Source of the DNA: Symbiodinium natans
Taxonomy: Eukaryota > Sar > Dinophyceae > Suessiales > Symbiodiniaceae
Assembly: GCA_905221605.1 (NCBI GenBank)
Contig: CAJNDS010000045.1
Span: forward strand, 62,001 to 126,000
Length of the DNA: 64,000 nt
Direction: 5' to 3'
The notes below the pieces were generated by a model. That model was given only the letters and a program-made list of their open reading frames with translations. It did not search any database and was not told the DNA's origin. Of this stretch, positions 10,467 through 20,390 are shown in pieces; the first letter of the stretch is position 1, and each line of letters begins with the position of its first letter. The translations under genes and the position numbers were made by a program.

Positions 10467-10788
10467 AACCTTAAACCCTAAATCCTCAGCCTTATACCTT
10501 GAATCCTAAACCCTAAACCCTCAACCCTAAACACTGAGCTCGACCAGGACCACGCAATGTCGATGGCCGGCGGCTCTTTAAAGCCCCTGCAGGCCTGAGC
10601 TCGACCTTACTGGGTATATGCTTGGTAGCCCAGTGTTACCTATACAACTGCCCACAGGTTTAGGGTTTAGGGTTTAGGGTTTAGGGTTTAGGGTTTAGGG
10701 TTTAGGGTTCAGTGGGTAACTCCTCAGCTCGAAGCCCAGTAGGCGTGAGCTGAAGGCTGCAGGGGCTGCGGGATCTTGCAGCTGAAGG

Positions 10789-10907
10789 CTCATGGGTTTC
10801 CCTACTAGCCCCTGTATACTAGCCCTAGCCTAGGGGGGGGTTTAGGGTTTAGGGTTTAGGGTTTAGGGTTTAGGGTTTAGGGGGTAGTAGGGCAACCCAT
10901 GAATGGA
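10789..10907. mobile_element. E8 element containing TTTAGGG repeats
   Basis: Left end TCATGGGTTTCCCTACTAGCC and right end GGGTAGTAGGGCAACCCATGA enclose about six TTTAGGG units: an element copy with a telomere-like interior. Confidence 0.6.
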
Positions 10908-11158
10908 GTTCCCCTCTTTTTTTTAAGTTGAGTTCCGCCCAGCTAGAAGAGCCGTAAGCACGCTCGGAGAGTTGAGGCAGCCTAGAAGCCCTAGACCCCA
11001 ACCCCCAAACCCTAAACCCTAAACCCCAAACCCTAAACCCTAAACCCCAAACCCCAAACCCCAAACCCTAAACCCTAAACCCCAAACCCTAAACCCTAAA
11101 CCCAAGATTTCGGGTTGCGGCAGTGGATTTTGTTTTTTAGGGTTTGGGCCTTGCAAAG

Positions 11159-11514
11159 ATCACAGGCCGGTCTCTTGTTTCCCAAAAGGTCCATATGTTG
11201 GGGGCTTTATCGCAGACTGTTTGGGTCGAGGTTTAGGGTTTAGGGCTTAGGGTTTAGGCTCGTGTAGAAGACCCCAGTTTAGGGTGTTAAGTAGGGTTTA
11301 TATCCCCAAAAGGACACCCAATGTATACACTCACCAATATTGACAAGGACCACTTCTATACGCTCACCAAGAACAGTAGTATAAACATTTCATGTGGGCC
11401 TAGGCTTGTGTAACCCTTGACGCAAAAGTACCCGTCAGGATGCCCAGAGACCCCATCCCTACCTTGCCTCGCTTTACTTGCGAGGCCATTGATCAGTATC
11501 AAACTAATCTATAG
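11159..11514 (+). CDS. Two-exon 3' gene end, product unknown
   Basis: Exon 11159-11230 (after TTGCAAAG) is 24 codons, ITGRSLVSQKVHML...TVWVE, ending at donor GTTTAG. Exon 11404-11514 (after GGGCCTAG) is 36 codons, starting ACVTLDAKVPVRM and ending EAIDQYQTNL with TAG. The junction is phase 0 on both sides. The 173-nt intron starts with TTTAGGG and contains an E7 copy. No known domain recognised; this looks like the C-terminus of a longer gene whose start is upstream. Confidence 0.5.
11301..11369. mobile_element. E7 repeat, copy 1
   Basis: TATCCCCAAAAGGACACCC followed by two spaced TATACACTCACCA-type motifs. The reverse complement of essentially the same 70 bp occurs at 59532-59600. Confidence 0.7.
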
Positions 11515-11659
11515 AATCGCAACCCAAGGGTGCAGGATAACGGGCAACCCTAAACCTTAAACCCTAGCCCTAAACTCTAAACCCTAAACCCTAAACCCTA
11601 AATCCTAAAATTAGCGAGGGCTCGATGGCGCGTGCTGCGCTGCAGGGTTAAGCCTCCAG

Positions 11660-11793
11660 CTTGGGCCTGGAACTGACGCTCAGCGAGTAAGGCTTTAGCC
11701 ATACCACCACGTGAGCTAGGCTTACGAGTGTGCCCGGCCAGCACACCTCTCGTACTAAAGCTAGTGCCAGTAAAAACCCAGACCATTTTTACG
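11660..11793 (+). CDS. Two short exon candidates
   Basis: 11660-11686 (after CCTCCAG) reads LGPGTDAQR up to a canonical GTAAGG donor. 11761-11793 reads LVPVKTQTIFT and ends at GTGAGC. The - strand is also open through 11598-11936, so direction rests on splice signals and neighbours. Confidence 0.3.
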
Positions 11794-11861
11794 GTGAGCC
11801 CGGTAACGGGGGGCCTCCAGTGGCCGTCCACAGCGTCTGCCGGATCAGGCTTCTTAGGGGC

Positions 11862-11913
11862 CCCCCCGTAAGGGGCCTTCCCCCCATAAGGGGCCTTCCC
11901 CCCCGTAGGGTTG
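11862..11913. repeat. Short tandem repeat
   Basis: About 2.5 copies of an 18-19 bp unit (GTAAGGGGCCTTCCCCCC). Confidence 0.6.
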
Positions 11914-12158
11914 GGGGTAGAAACCCTAAACCCCAAAAGAGTCGAGTCTGGGTGGGTCTAGGGTGGGTGTCACTTAGCTAAGCTGGAGCGAGCGGCTCAG
12001 GGTGTTTTACACTCGAGCGAGCGAATACGACTGACACACCCTAAACCCTGATTCTAAACCCTAAACCCTAAACCCTAGCCCTAAACCCTAAACCCTAAAC
12101 CCTGAGGTCTAGCGTTTGGGGCTGACCAGCCGGTAAGCTGGGGCTTGTCAAATCAAAG

Positions 12159-12851
12159 TGGAGCTTCGATAGATACAGCTTGTTCACGCTCTATTTGGGT
12201 AGGTGGAAGCCTGCTTAGGGTTTAGGGTGTTTAGGGTTTTTAGGGTTTTTTTGGTTTTTTGCGTTTTTTGGGCTTTTGGGGTTTTTAGGGTTTTTAGGGT
12301 GTTTAGGGTTTTTAGGGTTCAGGGTTTAGGCTTCATTCATGAGCCTCTGCATTTTCTCAAATCCACGGACGACAAGTCTGCTAACCGTACATCCCGAAAC
12401 CCTCTAAAGCCTGAGCCACTGAGTCCCTGAGGCGATAAGCCCTCTAAGTCCAGAATCTGCCCATTCACTTCTGTAGATACCTGTGACTCCGAAACCCTAC
12501 AAAATAGTAGGTGGGGCTTAAGGTTTAGGGTTTAGGGTTTAGGGTTTAGGGTTTAGGGTTTAGGGATACTGGGGCCATGCCGAGGAGTTGTGTCTCATCT
12601 CTCTCTGCGCAGCAGATCTGTTGTTTTTGTCAGCTGCTGAGGTGGCAACCTTTTGCCCAGGGCACGACAGCAAAAAGAAACGGCGGTATGCCCTAAAGGG
12701 TTTAGGGTTTAGGGTTTGGGGTTTAGGGTTTAGGGTTTAGGGTAACTCGAAGCCCTAAACCCTAAACTCTGCGCAGCTTGCGATGGGATGTGAAAGGGTT
12801 CAGTTGGGAAGTTGGTGTTCTGGGTGTCACTCTCCCATACTGAAACCTTGA
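12159..12851 (+). CDS. Exon chain with basic KKKRR stretch
   Basis: 12159-12198 reads WSFDRYSLFTLYL up to GTAGGT. 12344-12386 reads PLHFLKSTDDKSAN and ends after one base of a codon. 12613-12699 supplies the other two bases and reads DLLFLSAAEVATFC, then HDSKKKRRYALK, a possible nuclear-localisation-type basic cluster, before GTTTAG. 12777-12851 (after CTGCGCAG) reads LAMGCERVQLGSWCSGCHS and ends in TGA. The 12386/12613 junction keeps phase; the others are uncertain. Confidence 0.45.
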
Positions 12852-12933
12852 CGGGTTCAGGGAATTAGGGTTCAGGGTTTAGGGAAATGTTGACATGTCT
12901 CATACGTGAAAATATGCTAGATATTCAAACCCG

Positions 12934-13036
12934 AAGGGTCCTAAGTACCTACATAGTAGAAAGTAGGGCTTCTATAATAGGAATTAATATTCTGGTTTGG
13001 GCAAGTCTCTCACATATAGGTACTTAAGACTTTGGG
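12934..13036. mobile_element. E2 element
   Basis: Palindromic ends AAGGGTCCTAAGTACCTA and TAGGTACTTAAGACTTTGGG, about 100 bp, TTCTATAATAGGAATTA core. A near-identical copy lies at 13351. Confidence 0.75.
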
Positions 13037-13144
13037 AAAAGCACAGATCAAAAAAACAACTTGGTGAGGTTATCGGGATCCATATGGCTTCGGGTTTAGG
13101 TTGTAGGGTGTCGGGTTTAGGGTTGTTCGTGTCCAGTCGTGCAG

Positions 13145-15216
13145 GTGCATACAATGACTTGCACCCACTTGCCCGAACACAGCTCCAAGAGCGTGTACGT
13201 CACACCGACACTTGCAAATATTCCCCGGTTTCCCAAAGGGTGCTTGGTAGCCCAGTGGTACCCTTTACCCTTTTTTTGGGTTCTGGTTTCCCTTATAAAA
13301 TAGCCAACTCCAAAAGGGTGCCTTTATTATAAGATGGTTACTGGGCTACCAAGGGTCCTAAGTACCTACATGGTAGAAAGTAGGGTTTCTATAATAGGAA
13401 TTACTATTCTGGTTTGGGCAAGTGTCTCCCATATAGGTACTTAAGACCCTTTGGGTTTAGGGCTTCTGGTTTACGATGGTTTTAAAGCTTTAGTCAGCCA
13501 GATCATTGTCATTGTACACCCTACAGGGCCTCCAAAGTTTTTTCGCTTAGAGCCTTGCGTGTTTGCTCTAGACCTAAACCCTAAACCCTAAACCCTAAAC
13601 CCTAAACCCTAAACCCTAAACCCGTAGTGCGGCTGCAAGCTTCAAGCCCTTGTCTGCTCTGTTCTTAAATCAATCAAGCGCCTTTGTCTCTTAGAGATCC
13701 TGTTGTGGTTTTGACGTTTTGGGAACAGAGCCTGGGAGTAGGGTTTAGGGTTTAGGGTTTAGGGTTTAGGGTTTAGGGTTTAGGGTTTAGGGTTTAGGGT
13801 TTAGGGTTTAGGGTTTAGGGTTTAGGGTTACCTTGAAGCCCAAAGCTACCAACCCGGCGCTTGGGGGCCTCTGGTTTGGGAGGTGGGTGCTGCTCGAAGA
13901 TCGCGAGGGCCCTTGTTTAGCCTTGGGGCTTGGATGAGCCATTGGTATCAAATCAGCCTAAGCCCTAAACCCTAAACCCTAAACCCTCCGGCCCACTACG
14001 GGGTCCTTATAACTCTACTTCTAACTGGGGGTTAGCCTCTCCTGGAGGCCCTGACATAATCGTGGGACTACCCCCTCTGAGAGGGGTTTAGGGTTTAGGG
14101 TTTAGGATTTAGGGTTTAGGGTTTAGGGTGACTCTTCTCCCCACTCCCCCGCCCCCCCCCCCCCCCCAAAGGTTCCCCCGTAAACAACCTGAAATCGGCT
14201 TAGTCATCCTTAAACAGCCCAGATTATCGGGGCAAACTAGTGGGGGGTAGCCCTAAACCGTAGACCCCAAACCCCAAACCCTAAACCCTAAACCCTAAAC
14301 CCTAAATCCTAAACCCTAAACCCTAAACCCTAAACCCTAAACCCTAAGCCAGTATCGAGGGGGACCCCCAAAATAAACCCTTTCGGCTCATTGCATCCCC
14401 AGGGGGCCTACAGCCGACATGTCGTGCTCAAACACATCCTGGAGCTTCTTCGGGTTTAGGGTTTAGGGTTTAGGGTTTAGGGTTTAGGGTTTAGGGTTTA
14501 GGGTTTAGGGTTTAGGGTTTACAAGGTTGCGGTATTTAGGGCTTGGGTACTTAGGTTCAGGTATTTAGGGCTCAGGGCTGAATGTAGAGTGGGCTGATCT
14601 GTTCGCCTCTCACGTCATCTCACGAGTATGCTCCTTCGGAAGAGCTGAAGAACATATTCGGAGGGTTAGGGAAGAACATATTCGGAGGGTTAGGGTTTAG
14701 GGATTTAGGGTTCAGGGTGTAGTGTAGGGTTTAGGGTTTAGGGATTTAGGGATTTAGGGTCTAGGGTTTAGGATCACAGAACCTAGACTGCTCAGAATCA
14801 AGCCCTCACGCACAGGAAAGAGGCTTACTTGGAGGTTCATGGTACTTACTAACCAGTTATAACTGTACTTGAAACCCACTTATCAGCCCCTTAAGTGCGC
14901 TAATATGGTTATAAGTACAGTTATAAGTACAGTTCCTAAACCCTAAACCTAAACCCTAAACCCTAAACCCTAAACCCTAAACCCTAAACCCTAAACCCTA
15001 AACCCTAAACCCTAAACCCTAAACCCTAAACCCTAAACCCTAAACTAATTAAGTACAATTGGCTAATTTGTAGCATGAACCTCCAAGTAGGGTTTGCAGG
15101 ATTCCAGGATGCATGCCCTTAAAGCCTTGAACCCTAAACCCTAAACCCTAAACCCACAACCCACATTCAATAGCCTTCTGGGAGATTCCAGATCCTCCTG
15201 CATATCTTCACCCTGA
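13145..15216 (+). CDS. Eight-exon phase-consistent gene model (3' part)
   Basis: Exons 13145-13257, 13502-13558, 13640-13707, 13839-13882, 14036-14085, 14403-14453, 14627-14664 (or 14688) and 15192-15216 join with GT-AG introns and kept phase at every junction. Visible segments include AYNDLHPLARTQLQERV, IIVIVHPTGPPKFFRLEPC, LQALVCSVLKSIKRLCLLE, SPGGPDIIVGLPPLRG, GAYSRHVVLKHILELLR, YAPSEELKNIFG and a terminal SSCISSP with TGA. The first intron is an E3 plus E2 composite; the last contains an E5 copy. No family recognised; segments 2 and 3 are hydrophobic. The start is upstream. A run of seven phase-compatible junctions is unlikely by chance, but alternative frames exist in several islands. 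Confidence 0.5.
13243..13353. mobile_element. E3 element forming part of an intron
   Basis: Ends CTTGGTAGCCCAGTGGTACCC and TTACTGGGCTACCAAG. The donor GTACCC lies 15 bp inside the left end, so CTTGGTAGCCCAGTG is left in the exon as LGSPV. The right end abuts an E2 element. Confidence 0.75.
13351..13453. mobile_element. E2 element
   Basis: Ends AAGGGTCCTAAGTACCTACA and TAGGTACTTAAGACCCTTT; inserted at or overlapping the right end of the E3 copy. Confidence 0.75.
13988..14033. mobile_element. E1 fragment
   Basis: Sequence GGGGTCCTTATAACTCTACTT...AACTGGGGG matches the interior and one end of E1. It sits immediately before the acceptor GGTTAG of the exon at 14036. Confidence 0.5.
14647..14694. 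repeat. 24-bp perfect tandem duplication at an exon edge
   Basis: GAAGAACATATTCGGAGGG plus TTAGG is present twice in a row (14647-14670, 14671-14694). It spans the end of the exon at 14627 and its GT donor, so two equivalent donors exist; 24 bp keeps the frame. Confidence 0.9.
14829..15086. mobile_element. E5 element carrying a CCCTAAA array
   Basis: Ends ACTTGGAGGTTCATGGTACTT and GCATGAACCTCCAAGTA. The interior matches other E5 copies up to TAAGTACAGTTC; a CCCTAAA array of about 105 bp then intervenes before the right arm. The copy at 33.2 kb has an array at the same internal position. Confidence 0.75.
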
Positions 15217-15296
15217 GCCACTATAAACTAGGGTTTAGGGTTTAGGGTTTAGGAAGTAGGGTTCAGGGTAAACCCTCAGCCCGGTTTTGTCATCAG

Positions 15297-15584
15297 GGAT
15301 CACAACCCTATTTCGGTTGACAGTGTTGAAGCATCACGGTTGGCGACGTTCAGGATCCCTAAACCCTTAAAACCCTAATCAGGTGTCTCCGGGTTTGCGG
15401 TTCGAGGATCTCGGTCTGTTGCGTCTGGAGCTCCAGGTCTGAGCGCCCCGACTGCATGCCAAAAGGCAGAGAGTTTTCTCAAGTAGGCTTGACACATCTC
15501 GTGCATGCCAGTGAGTGCACATGTCGTGCACTTGGGTATCAACAGGTTCTGGGTGCGGCCAAACATGCAAATATTGGGTTCACG
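15297..15584 (+). CDS. Exon cluster, product unknown
   Basis: 15297-15341 (after GTCATCAG) reads ITTLFRLTVLKHHGW. 15383-15436 (after CTAATCAG) is 18 codons, VSPGLRFEDLGLLRLELQ, ending at GTCTGA. 15546-15584 (after ATCAACAG) reads VLGAAKHANIGFT and ends at GTTTAG; the last two are phase compatible. The - strand 15375-15566 is also open (MFGRTQNLLIPKC...), a competing reading. Confidence 0.4.
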
Positions 15585-15589
15585 GTTTA

Positions 15590-16160
15590 GTGTTCATTGT
15601 TTAGGGTTCGGGGGGTCTGGGGTTTTCGGACTCAGGGTTCGGAGTTCAGTGTCTGTACTGTTACTGTACGGTTACTGTACTACTATATCATTCTTGCTAG
15701 TATGGTTGTCATGATATTCCTATATTATCACATCAAAACCTTATATATTCACGTATAGGTATTTTCGTATTGAAAAGTGTTTTCTGAGATGTTTATAGGG
15801 TCATATGAATTTGCTGTTAGACGAAAACTTGTCATATTACTGTGTTACTACATGAGTATATTCTTGTATGTTATATCTGTAGGTTGTTTATTACATATTA
15901 CTCTTATTGTTAAATTGATATCTTATATGATTGCATAAATATACGAAGACATTGTTATATTACTATACTACTATATGAGAATCTCATACCTTCTTATATT
16001 CTTGTATTCCTATATTATAGTATGATCATGTTTTCGGGGGTTATTACTAGACAGTTTTTTATTTATAGACTGTCATGCGACTATGCTGTTTATAAATTGT
16101 TATAAGCAAGACTAGTGTAGGGCTCCTTGTATTATTATAGTTTTATACTGGCATGTTTTA
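15590..16160. other. AT-rich island without visible gene
   Basis: About 550 bp of low-GC sequence, unlike the rest of the window, with recurring TACTATATGA, TTATATTC and GTTACTGTAC motifs. No telomere-like unit and no open frame of note. It could be a decayed element or a structural AT-rich region. Confidence 0.6.
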
Positions 16161-16221
16161 CTGTTCGAAAGGCTAGGATTTAGGGTTTAGTGGCTCATGA
16201 TCTCGGTATGCCGACTACGAG

Positions 16222-16555
16222 GGAGCCGCTCCCGAATCGGGAGCTCCCGATGCCCAGCGATCATCCCCAAAACGGAAGGAACCCCTAACTTCCCCAAAGG
16301 GTCCATGTACCTACATACTACTTTTCTTGGGCCCTAAAGCCACTATGTGGGAACTCCTTTAAGGCCCAAGTTATATACTACCCTGAAGCCACTATGTGGG
16401 AACTCCTTTAAGGCCCAAGTATAACCCTAAACCCTAAACCCTAAGTATATACGACATTGGTATCTAGACCCTTAGGGTTAGGCTGGGGGGCCCTGATCGT
16501 CTCGCTTTCAGAAACTCCTCTCCGTGCCTACGCCTCGGACAAAAGTCTTGCTTGA
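16222..16555 (+). CDS. Two-exon 3' gene end, intron delimited by E6
   Basis: Exon 16222-16300 (after GACTACGAG) reads GAAPESGAPDAQRSSPKRK, then EPLTSPK, ending one base into a codon at AAAGG|GTCCAT, where GTCCAT is the start of an E6 element. Exon 16512-16555 (after GCTTTCAG) completes the codon (E) and reads TPLRAYASDKSLA, then TGA. Phase is kept. The protein end is Ser/Pro/Lys-rich and probably disordered. Confidence 0.5.
16298..16476. mobile_element. E6 element
   Basis: Left end AAGGGTCCATGTACCTACAT; right end CTAGACCCTTAGGG. A 45-bp internal segment (CCACTATGTGGGAACTCC...) is duplicated and a short CCCTAAA block is inside. It supplies the donor of the 16.2 kb intron. Confidence 0.65.
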
Positions 16556-16734
16556 ACGGTGTTTGTCTTTTTTTCTGGGGGATCTGGGAGATTGGAGGTT
16601 TGGGGTTTTACTGGTTCATGGGATTTACGAAGCACAGTTGCAATTCGGAACAGCAACCCAGTGTGTCCTAGCTAAGGCCAGTGCAGGATCACAAGCAGGA
16701 TTCTCGCTTCATTCGTAGCCCCAAACCCTAAACC

Positions 16735-16855
16735 CTAAACCCTAAACCCTTAACCCTTAACCCTTAACCCTTAACCCTTAACCCTTAACCTTTAACCCCT
16801 TAAACCCTTAAACCCTTAAACCCTAAACCCTATACCCTAACCCTAAACCCTAAAC
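16735..16855. repeat. Variant arrays CCCTTAA / CCCTTAAA / CCCTAAA
   Basis: The heptamer shifts from CCCTAAA to CCCTTAA, then CCCTTAAA, then back, showing local homogenisation of variants. Confidence 0.85.
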
Positions 16856-16883
16856 CCTCAACCCTAGCCAACTCGTAAGGCCC

Positions 16884-17108
16884 GTGAACCTTCAAGAAGG
16901 GTCAGATTGGTGCTTATCGCGTAAAATGGCCGCCAAGGTGGAGTCGGTTGAAGCCAGAGTTTTCTATATCTCCCCTGGGGAATTATTTTTTGTCTTTGTT
17001 CATATACAAACCCAAGAGGACATGAAGCATGTTCTTGTTGTTAAGGTTCTAAGGGGAGTAGGGTTTTGTTACCATCCAGACGAGCTTTCCTTAAGGCTTT
17101 GGATTTAG
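16884..17108 (+). CDS. Open frame, possible single exon
   Basis: An ATG at 16926 in good context (AAAATGGCC) starts MAAKVESVEARVFYISPG, continues through LFFVFVHIQTQEDMKHVL and LVVKVLRGVGFCYH, and ends ...LSLRLWI at TAG 17106-17108, where GGATTTAGGG begins. The mix of charged and hydrophobic residues looks protein-like. The frame is open from 16884. No family recognised. Confidence 0.4.
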   Translation: MNLQEGSDWCLSRKMAAKVESVEARVFYISPGELFFVFVHIQTQEDMKHVLVVKVLRGVGFCYHPDELSLRLWI

Positions 17109-17244
17109 GGTTTCGAGTAACCCTGAACCCTAAACCCTAAACCCCAAACTCTAAACCCTAAACCCTAAACCCTAAACCCGAAAGGCCCTTCTTCCCTTTC
17201 CTTAGGGCTTCGGATTGAGGGTTTGTCGAGCGTAGGGTGTAGGG

Positions 17245-17373
17245 CTAGGACCCAGAGTAGGCCCTAATTTCCCTGTTTTTTGAGGGACTTAGCTTCTTTT
17301 CGGGAAGCCCCTCTTTAACCAAGAAGGGGCACGGTTTTTTTCATTTTATATCCGAGCTTGCTCTTGGATCTAG
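17245..17373. mobile_element. E4 element
   Basis: Ends CTAGGACCCAGAGTAGGCCC and GCTTGCTCTTGGATCTAG with the usual core. Confidence 0.7.
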
Positions 17374-17442
17374 GCATGCTTAAAAGTATGGCTGGGTGAT
17401 TGCGCCTTTGGCTTTTTTGTGGTGGAACCATGACAATGCGCG

Positions 17443-17622
17443 GCGTGAGGCCGAAAGACAATCCCTGCAATTAAGGCCTGGCCCTCAACGTCTTGCCCTC
17501 AGCGTCCACGGACCTACAGCAAGGAGCAAGAATCTAGATTCAGAACCCAACGAGGCAATTGGAGGTACATTGTGAGCTCGCAACACGCGAAAGCCGTTTC
17601 TTTCTTTTGTTGTTCTAAACCG
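17443..17622 (+). CDS. Open exon region, product unknown
   Basis: A frame open for about 58 codons contains RPRTYSKEQESRFRTQRGNW and YIVSSQHAKAV, ending in TGA. A good acceptor (TTGCCCTCAG) precedes RPRTYSK at 17502 and a donor GTACAT follows GGAG at 17569. Rich in R, Q and S; no family recognised. Confidence 0.4.
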
Positions 17623-17939
17623 TGAACCCTAAACCTTCAACCCTAAACCCGGTAATGTCCTTAGCAACGCATTTAGCAACTACCCATGAACCGATGTGTG
17701 TCTCCGTGTATGCGTGTGTTGGATTGGTAGGGGAGCCCTAAGCCCTAAGCGCTCAACCCTAAACCCTACACCCCAAACCCCAAACCCCGAACCCTAAACC
17801 CTAAACCCTGAACCCTGAACCCTGAACCCTAAACTCTAAACCCTAAACCCCAAACCCCTAACCCCTAAACCCTAAACCCCTAATCCCCTAAACCCTAAAC
17901 CCTAAACCCTAAACCCGAAAGCCTGAACCTCCCAAGTGG

Positions 17940-18052
17940 GCGCAAGCCCCGCTACATGCCAGATCGCCGCAAGCGGAGCCCTCCGCCTTACCTTCACCTG
18001 GGGCTTGCGCGCCGCGAACGCCTCCACAGCGGGGGTTCCAAAAGCAAGGGTT
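17940..18052 (+). CDS. Exon candidate open in three frames
   Basis: A unique island between a CCCTAAA block and a TTTAGGG block, with acceptor CCCAAG and donor GGTTTAG. One frame is Arg/Ser/Pro-rich (GRKPRYMPDRRKRSPPPY), resembling RS-type proteins; another reads GASPATCQIAASGALRLTF. Because all frames are open I only assert an exon-like island. Confidence 0.35.
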
Positions 18053-18476
18053 TAGGGTTTAGGGCTCTGGGTTTTGGGTTTAGGGTTTAGGGCTTATTGT
18101 TTAGGGTTCAGGCTTTAGGTGTAGGATTTAGGGTTCAGAGTTTAGGGTTCAGGGTTTAGGGTTTAGGCTTCGGGGTTTAGGGTTGTAAGAATCTCTCCTG
18201 CAGACCTTGGGACATATCCAGGCATCATTTTTGTCATCTATTTGTCATTTTGTTGTCACTTGCTGCTGTCATTTTGATGCCATTTTTGTGTCATGTTTGT
18301 GTCATTTGTTTGTCATGCGTCAGTAGTATTCTAGTACTATTATTGTAAAGGACCCCGCAAAAGCGCGCCCAGGCAAAGCCCTCAGAAAGGGTTCATATGG
18401 GCCTTCCAAAGCCCTCATGATTGTGGTCCCAAATGCGGCCCAGTTAAGGGACCCACAAAACATGGGCCCAAACTAG

Positions 18477-18612
18477 CTGACGACAGGCATCCTGGGGCCT
18501 TCAAGGGTCTCAGACACGGCCCACATGGGCCCCCAGAACCGGCACTGCTGAGCCCTTGTCCCTCTTCGCATGCTCGCCGCGACGACGACGATGATGAGGA
18601 CGACGTACATTA
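18477..18612 (+). CDS. Terminal exon candidate with acidic tail
   Basis: After ACTAG a frame runs DDRHPGAFKGLRHGPHGPP... and ends in DDDDDEDDVH with TAG. It lies between two satellite blocks. Weak call because no donor is needed and the frame could be chance. Confidence 0.25.
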
Positions 18613-19145
18613 GAATTGGAGCAAATGATAGAACAATGCCAGAAGAATGACAGACCAAATGGCAAAGGGGTCGCCAAATGACAAAAAAATGACAGAGGGG
18701 TCGGGACATGACAGCAGAATGACTCCAAAATGACAGAAAAATGACTCCACAAATGACAGAAAAATGACAAACAAATGACTCCAAAATGACAAAAAAATGA
18801 CTTCCCCCTGGGACGGGCGAGGGGACGGTGGGGAGGGTGGAAATTGAAGGAGGCCTCGAGCGGTTGTCGTTTTGGAGTCATTTTTCTGTCATTTTGGAGT
18901 CATTTTTCTGTCACTTTGGAGTCATTTTTCTGTCATTTTGGAGTCATTTTTCTGTCATTTTGGAGTCATTTTTCTGTCATTTTGGAGTTGTTTTTTCTGT
19001 CATTTTGGAGTCATTTTTCTGTCATGTCCTGATCTGTCATTTTTTGTCATATGGCCCTCCACCGCCCCCCCACCCCCCTTCCCCCCCTTCCCCACACGTT
19101 GCCATCCCCCAGATCCCCCCAGACTTCCTTCCTTGCTTACGTAAG

Positions 19146-19250
19146 GCTTACGCCTTTGTTGCAAGTTATCGTTTTATTCATTTTCTGCAAATCACGACGC
19201 AGAAAGTGGTGACTCGTGCCACGCTTAATCTCACAGGATACCACATAAGT
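19146..19250 (+). CDS. Exon candidate inside the satellite region
   Basis: After CTTACGTAAG the frame reads AYAFVASYRFIHFLQITTQK and VVTRATLNLTGYHISG before a CTC/CCA triplet run. Unique sequence between satellite blocks; no family recognised. Confidence 0.35.
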
Positions 19251-19544
19251 GGCCATCTTTGGCACTTATACCTCCTCCTCCTACTACCACCACCACCACC
19301 ACCACCACCACCACCGACAACACAATGACAAGAAAATGACAACGCAAGAATGATTCATGCAGAAAACGACATAGAAACGACAACAAAATGACAACAGCAG
19401 AATGACTCCAGAATGACTCCGAAATGACTGAAAAATGACAAAACAATTTTTTTATGATTTCCAAGACCTACAGGGCCAAGATTCTTACAAGTTTAGGGTT
19501 TAGGTCTTATCACCAGTCTTTCTCCAGACCCCTGTATGTTGCAG

Positions 19545-19590
19545 TTCGACCACAGGGGGCTCATCGTTCCGCATTTCAGAGCTTGCTGGA
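19545..19590 (+). CDS. Short exon candidate
   Basis: Acceptor TATGTTGCAG, frame FDHRGLIVPHFRACW, donor GTTTAG. An overlapping frame (PLYVAVRPQGAHRSAF) is equally open. Confidence 0.35.
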
Positions 19591-19812
19591 GTTTAGGCTA
19601 ACCCCAAAACAAAAAAACCGTAAACCCTACACCCCAAACCCAAGAACCTAGTTCCTAAACCCTAAACCCTAGACCATAAACCCTAGCAGTTTCGGGTTTC
19701 GGGTTTGCGGGCAAAAACGGCTCTAACACCTCCGTGAAATCCTCCGGTTTCTGGCCTAAACCCCAACTAGTAAAGAACACTGGAGGTGCTTCAGGGCTGC
19801 GGGTTACAGGGC

Positions 19813-19971
19813 TTTACTTGGAGGTTCATGGTAATTGCTTAGTAACCCAATTATCACTGCACTTAGAACCCAATTATAACCCAATTGGGGTACGTACTCC
19901 AGGGGCATGCATGTGGGGTATAACTACACTTGTAATGGGTTACAAAGTACCGTGAACCTCAATGTAGGGTT
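19813..19971. mobile_element. E5 element without array
   Basis: Ends TACTTGGAGGTTCATGGTAA and GTACCGTGAACCTCAATGTA around AACCCAATTATAAC motifs; no telomere-like insert, unlike the copies at 14.8 and 33.2 kb. Confidence 0.7.
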
Positions 19972-20001
19972 GCAGGGTTTGAGGTTGAAGAATGGAGACA
20001 G

Positions 20002-20033
20002 GCCCGGAGCTCACTCGTCCCTAATGCCAGCAG
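20002..20033 (+). CDS. Short exon candidate
   Basis: Acceptor GGAGACAG, frame ARSSLVPNAS, donor GTTTAG directly entering a TTTAGGG block. Confidence 0.35.
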
Positions 20034-20348
20034 GTTTAGGGTTTAGGGTTCCTCCCCATCGCCCTCGGAAGGCCCCGGTAAGGCCCAAAACCCTCAGCCC
20101 TAAACCCTAAACTATTAGGGTTTTGGGTTTATAGAGCTCAGGGGAGATATATATATATATATAGATAGGGTTTAGGGGTTTTGGGTTTAGGGTCCAGGGT
20201 TTAGAATCCTAAACCTTCAGCCCTAAACGCTAAACCCCAAGACCCTCCCGCCCCAGACGTGGGCTCAGGTACCCGATGCTGCTACAGGGCTTAGGGCTCA
20301 GGGATCTTGGCCTTCTACGCCCTTGGCGGGTTCACTTTCCCCTAAACA

Positions 20349-20349
<1 letters not shown>

Positions 20350-20390
<41 letters not shown>

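Larger units (their letters stand above)
18225..19450. repeat. TGTCATTTT satellite in opposing blocks
   Basis: Four clusters: 18225-18325 (TGTCATTTT forward), 18625-18800 (reverse, AATGACAGAAAAATGACTCC), 18870-19040 (forward, 22-bp unit GGAGTCATTTTTCTGTCATT) and 19320-19450 (reverse). The second and third form an inverted pair about 160 bp per arm around a 70-bp spacer. Long open frames here are products of the repeat. Confidence 0.85.

Noticed and set aside
18473-19464. Frames rich in SFFCHFGVIFL on both strands
   Set aside because: Arise from the TGTCATTTT satellite; the hydrophobic repeats are not a membrane protein.
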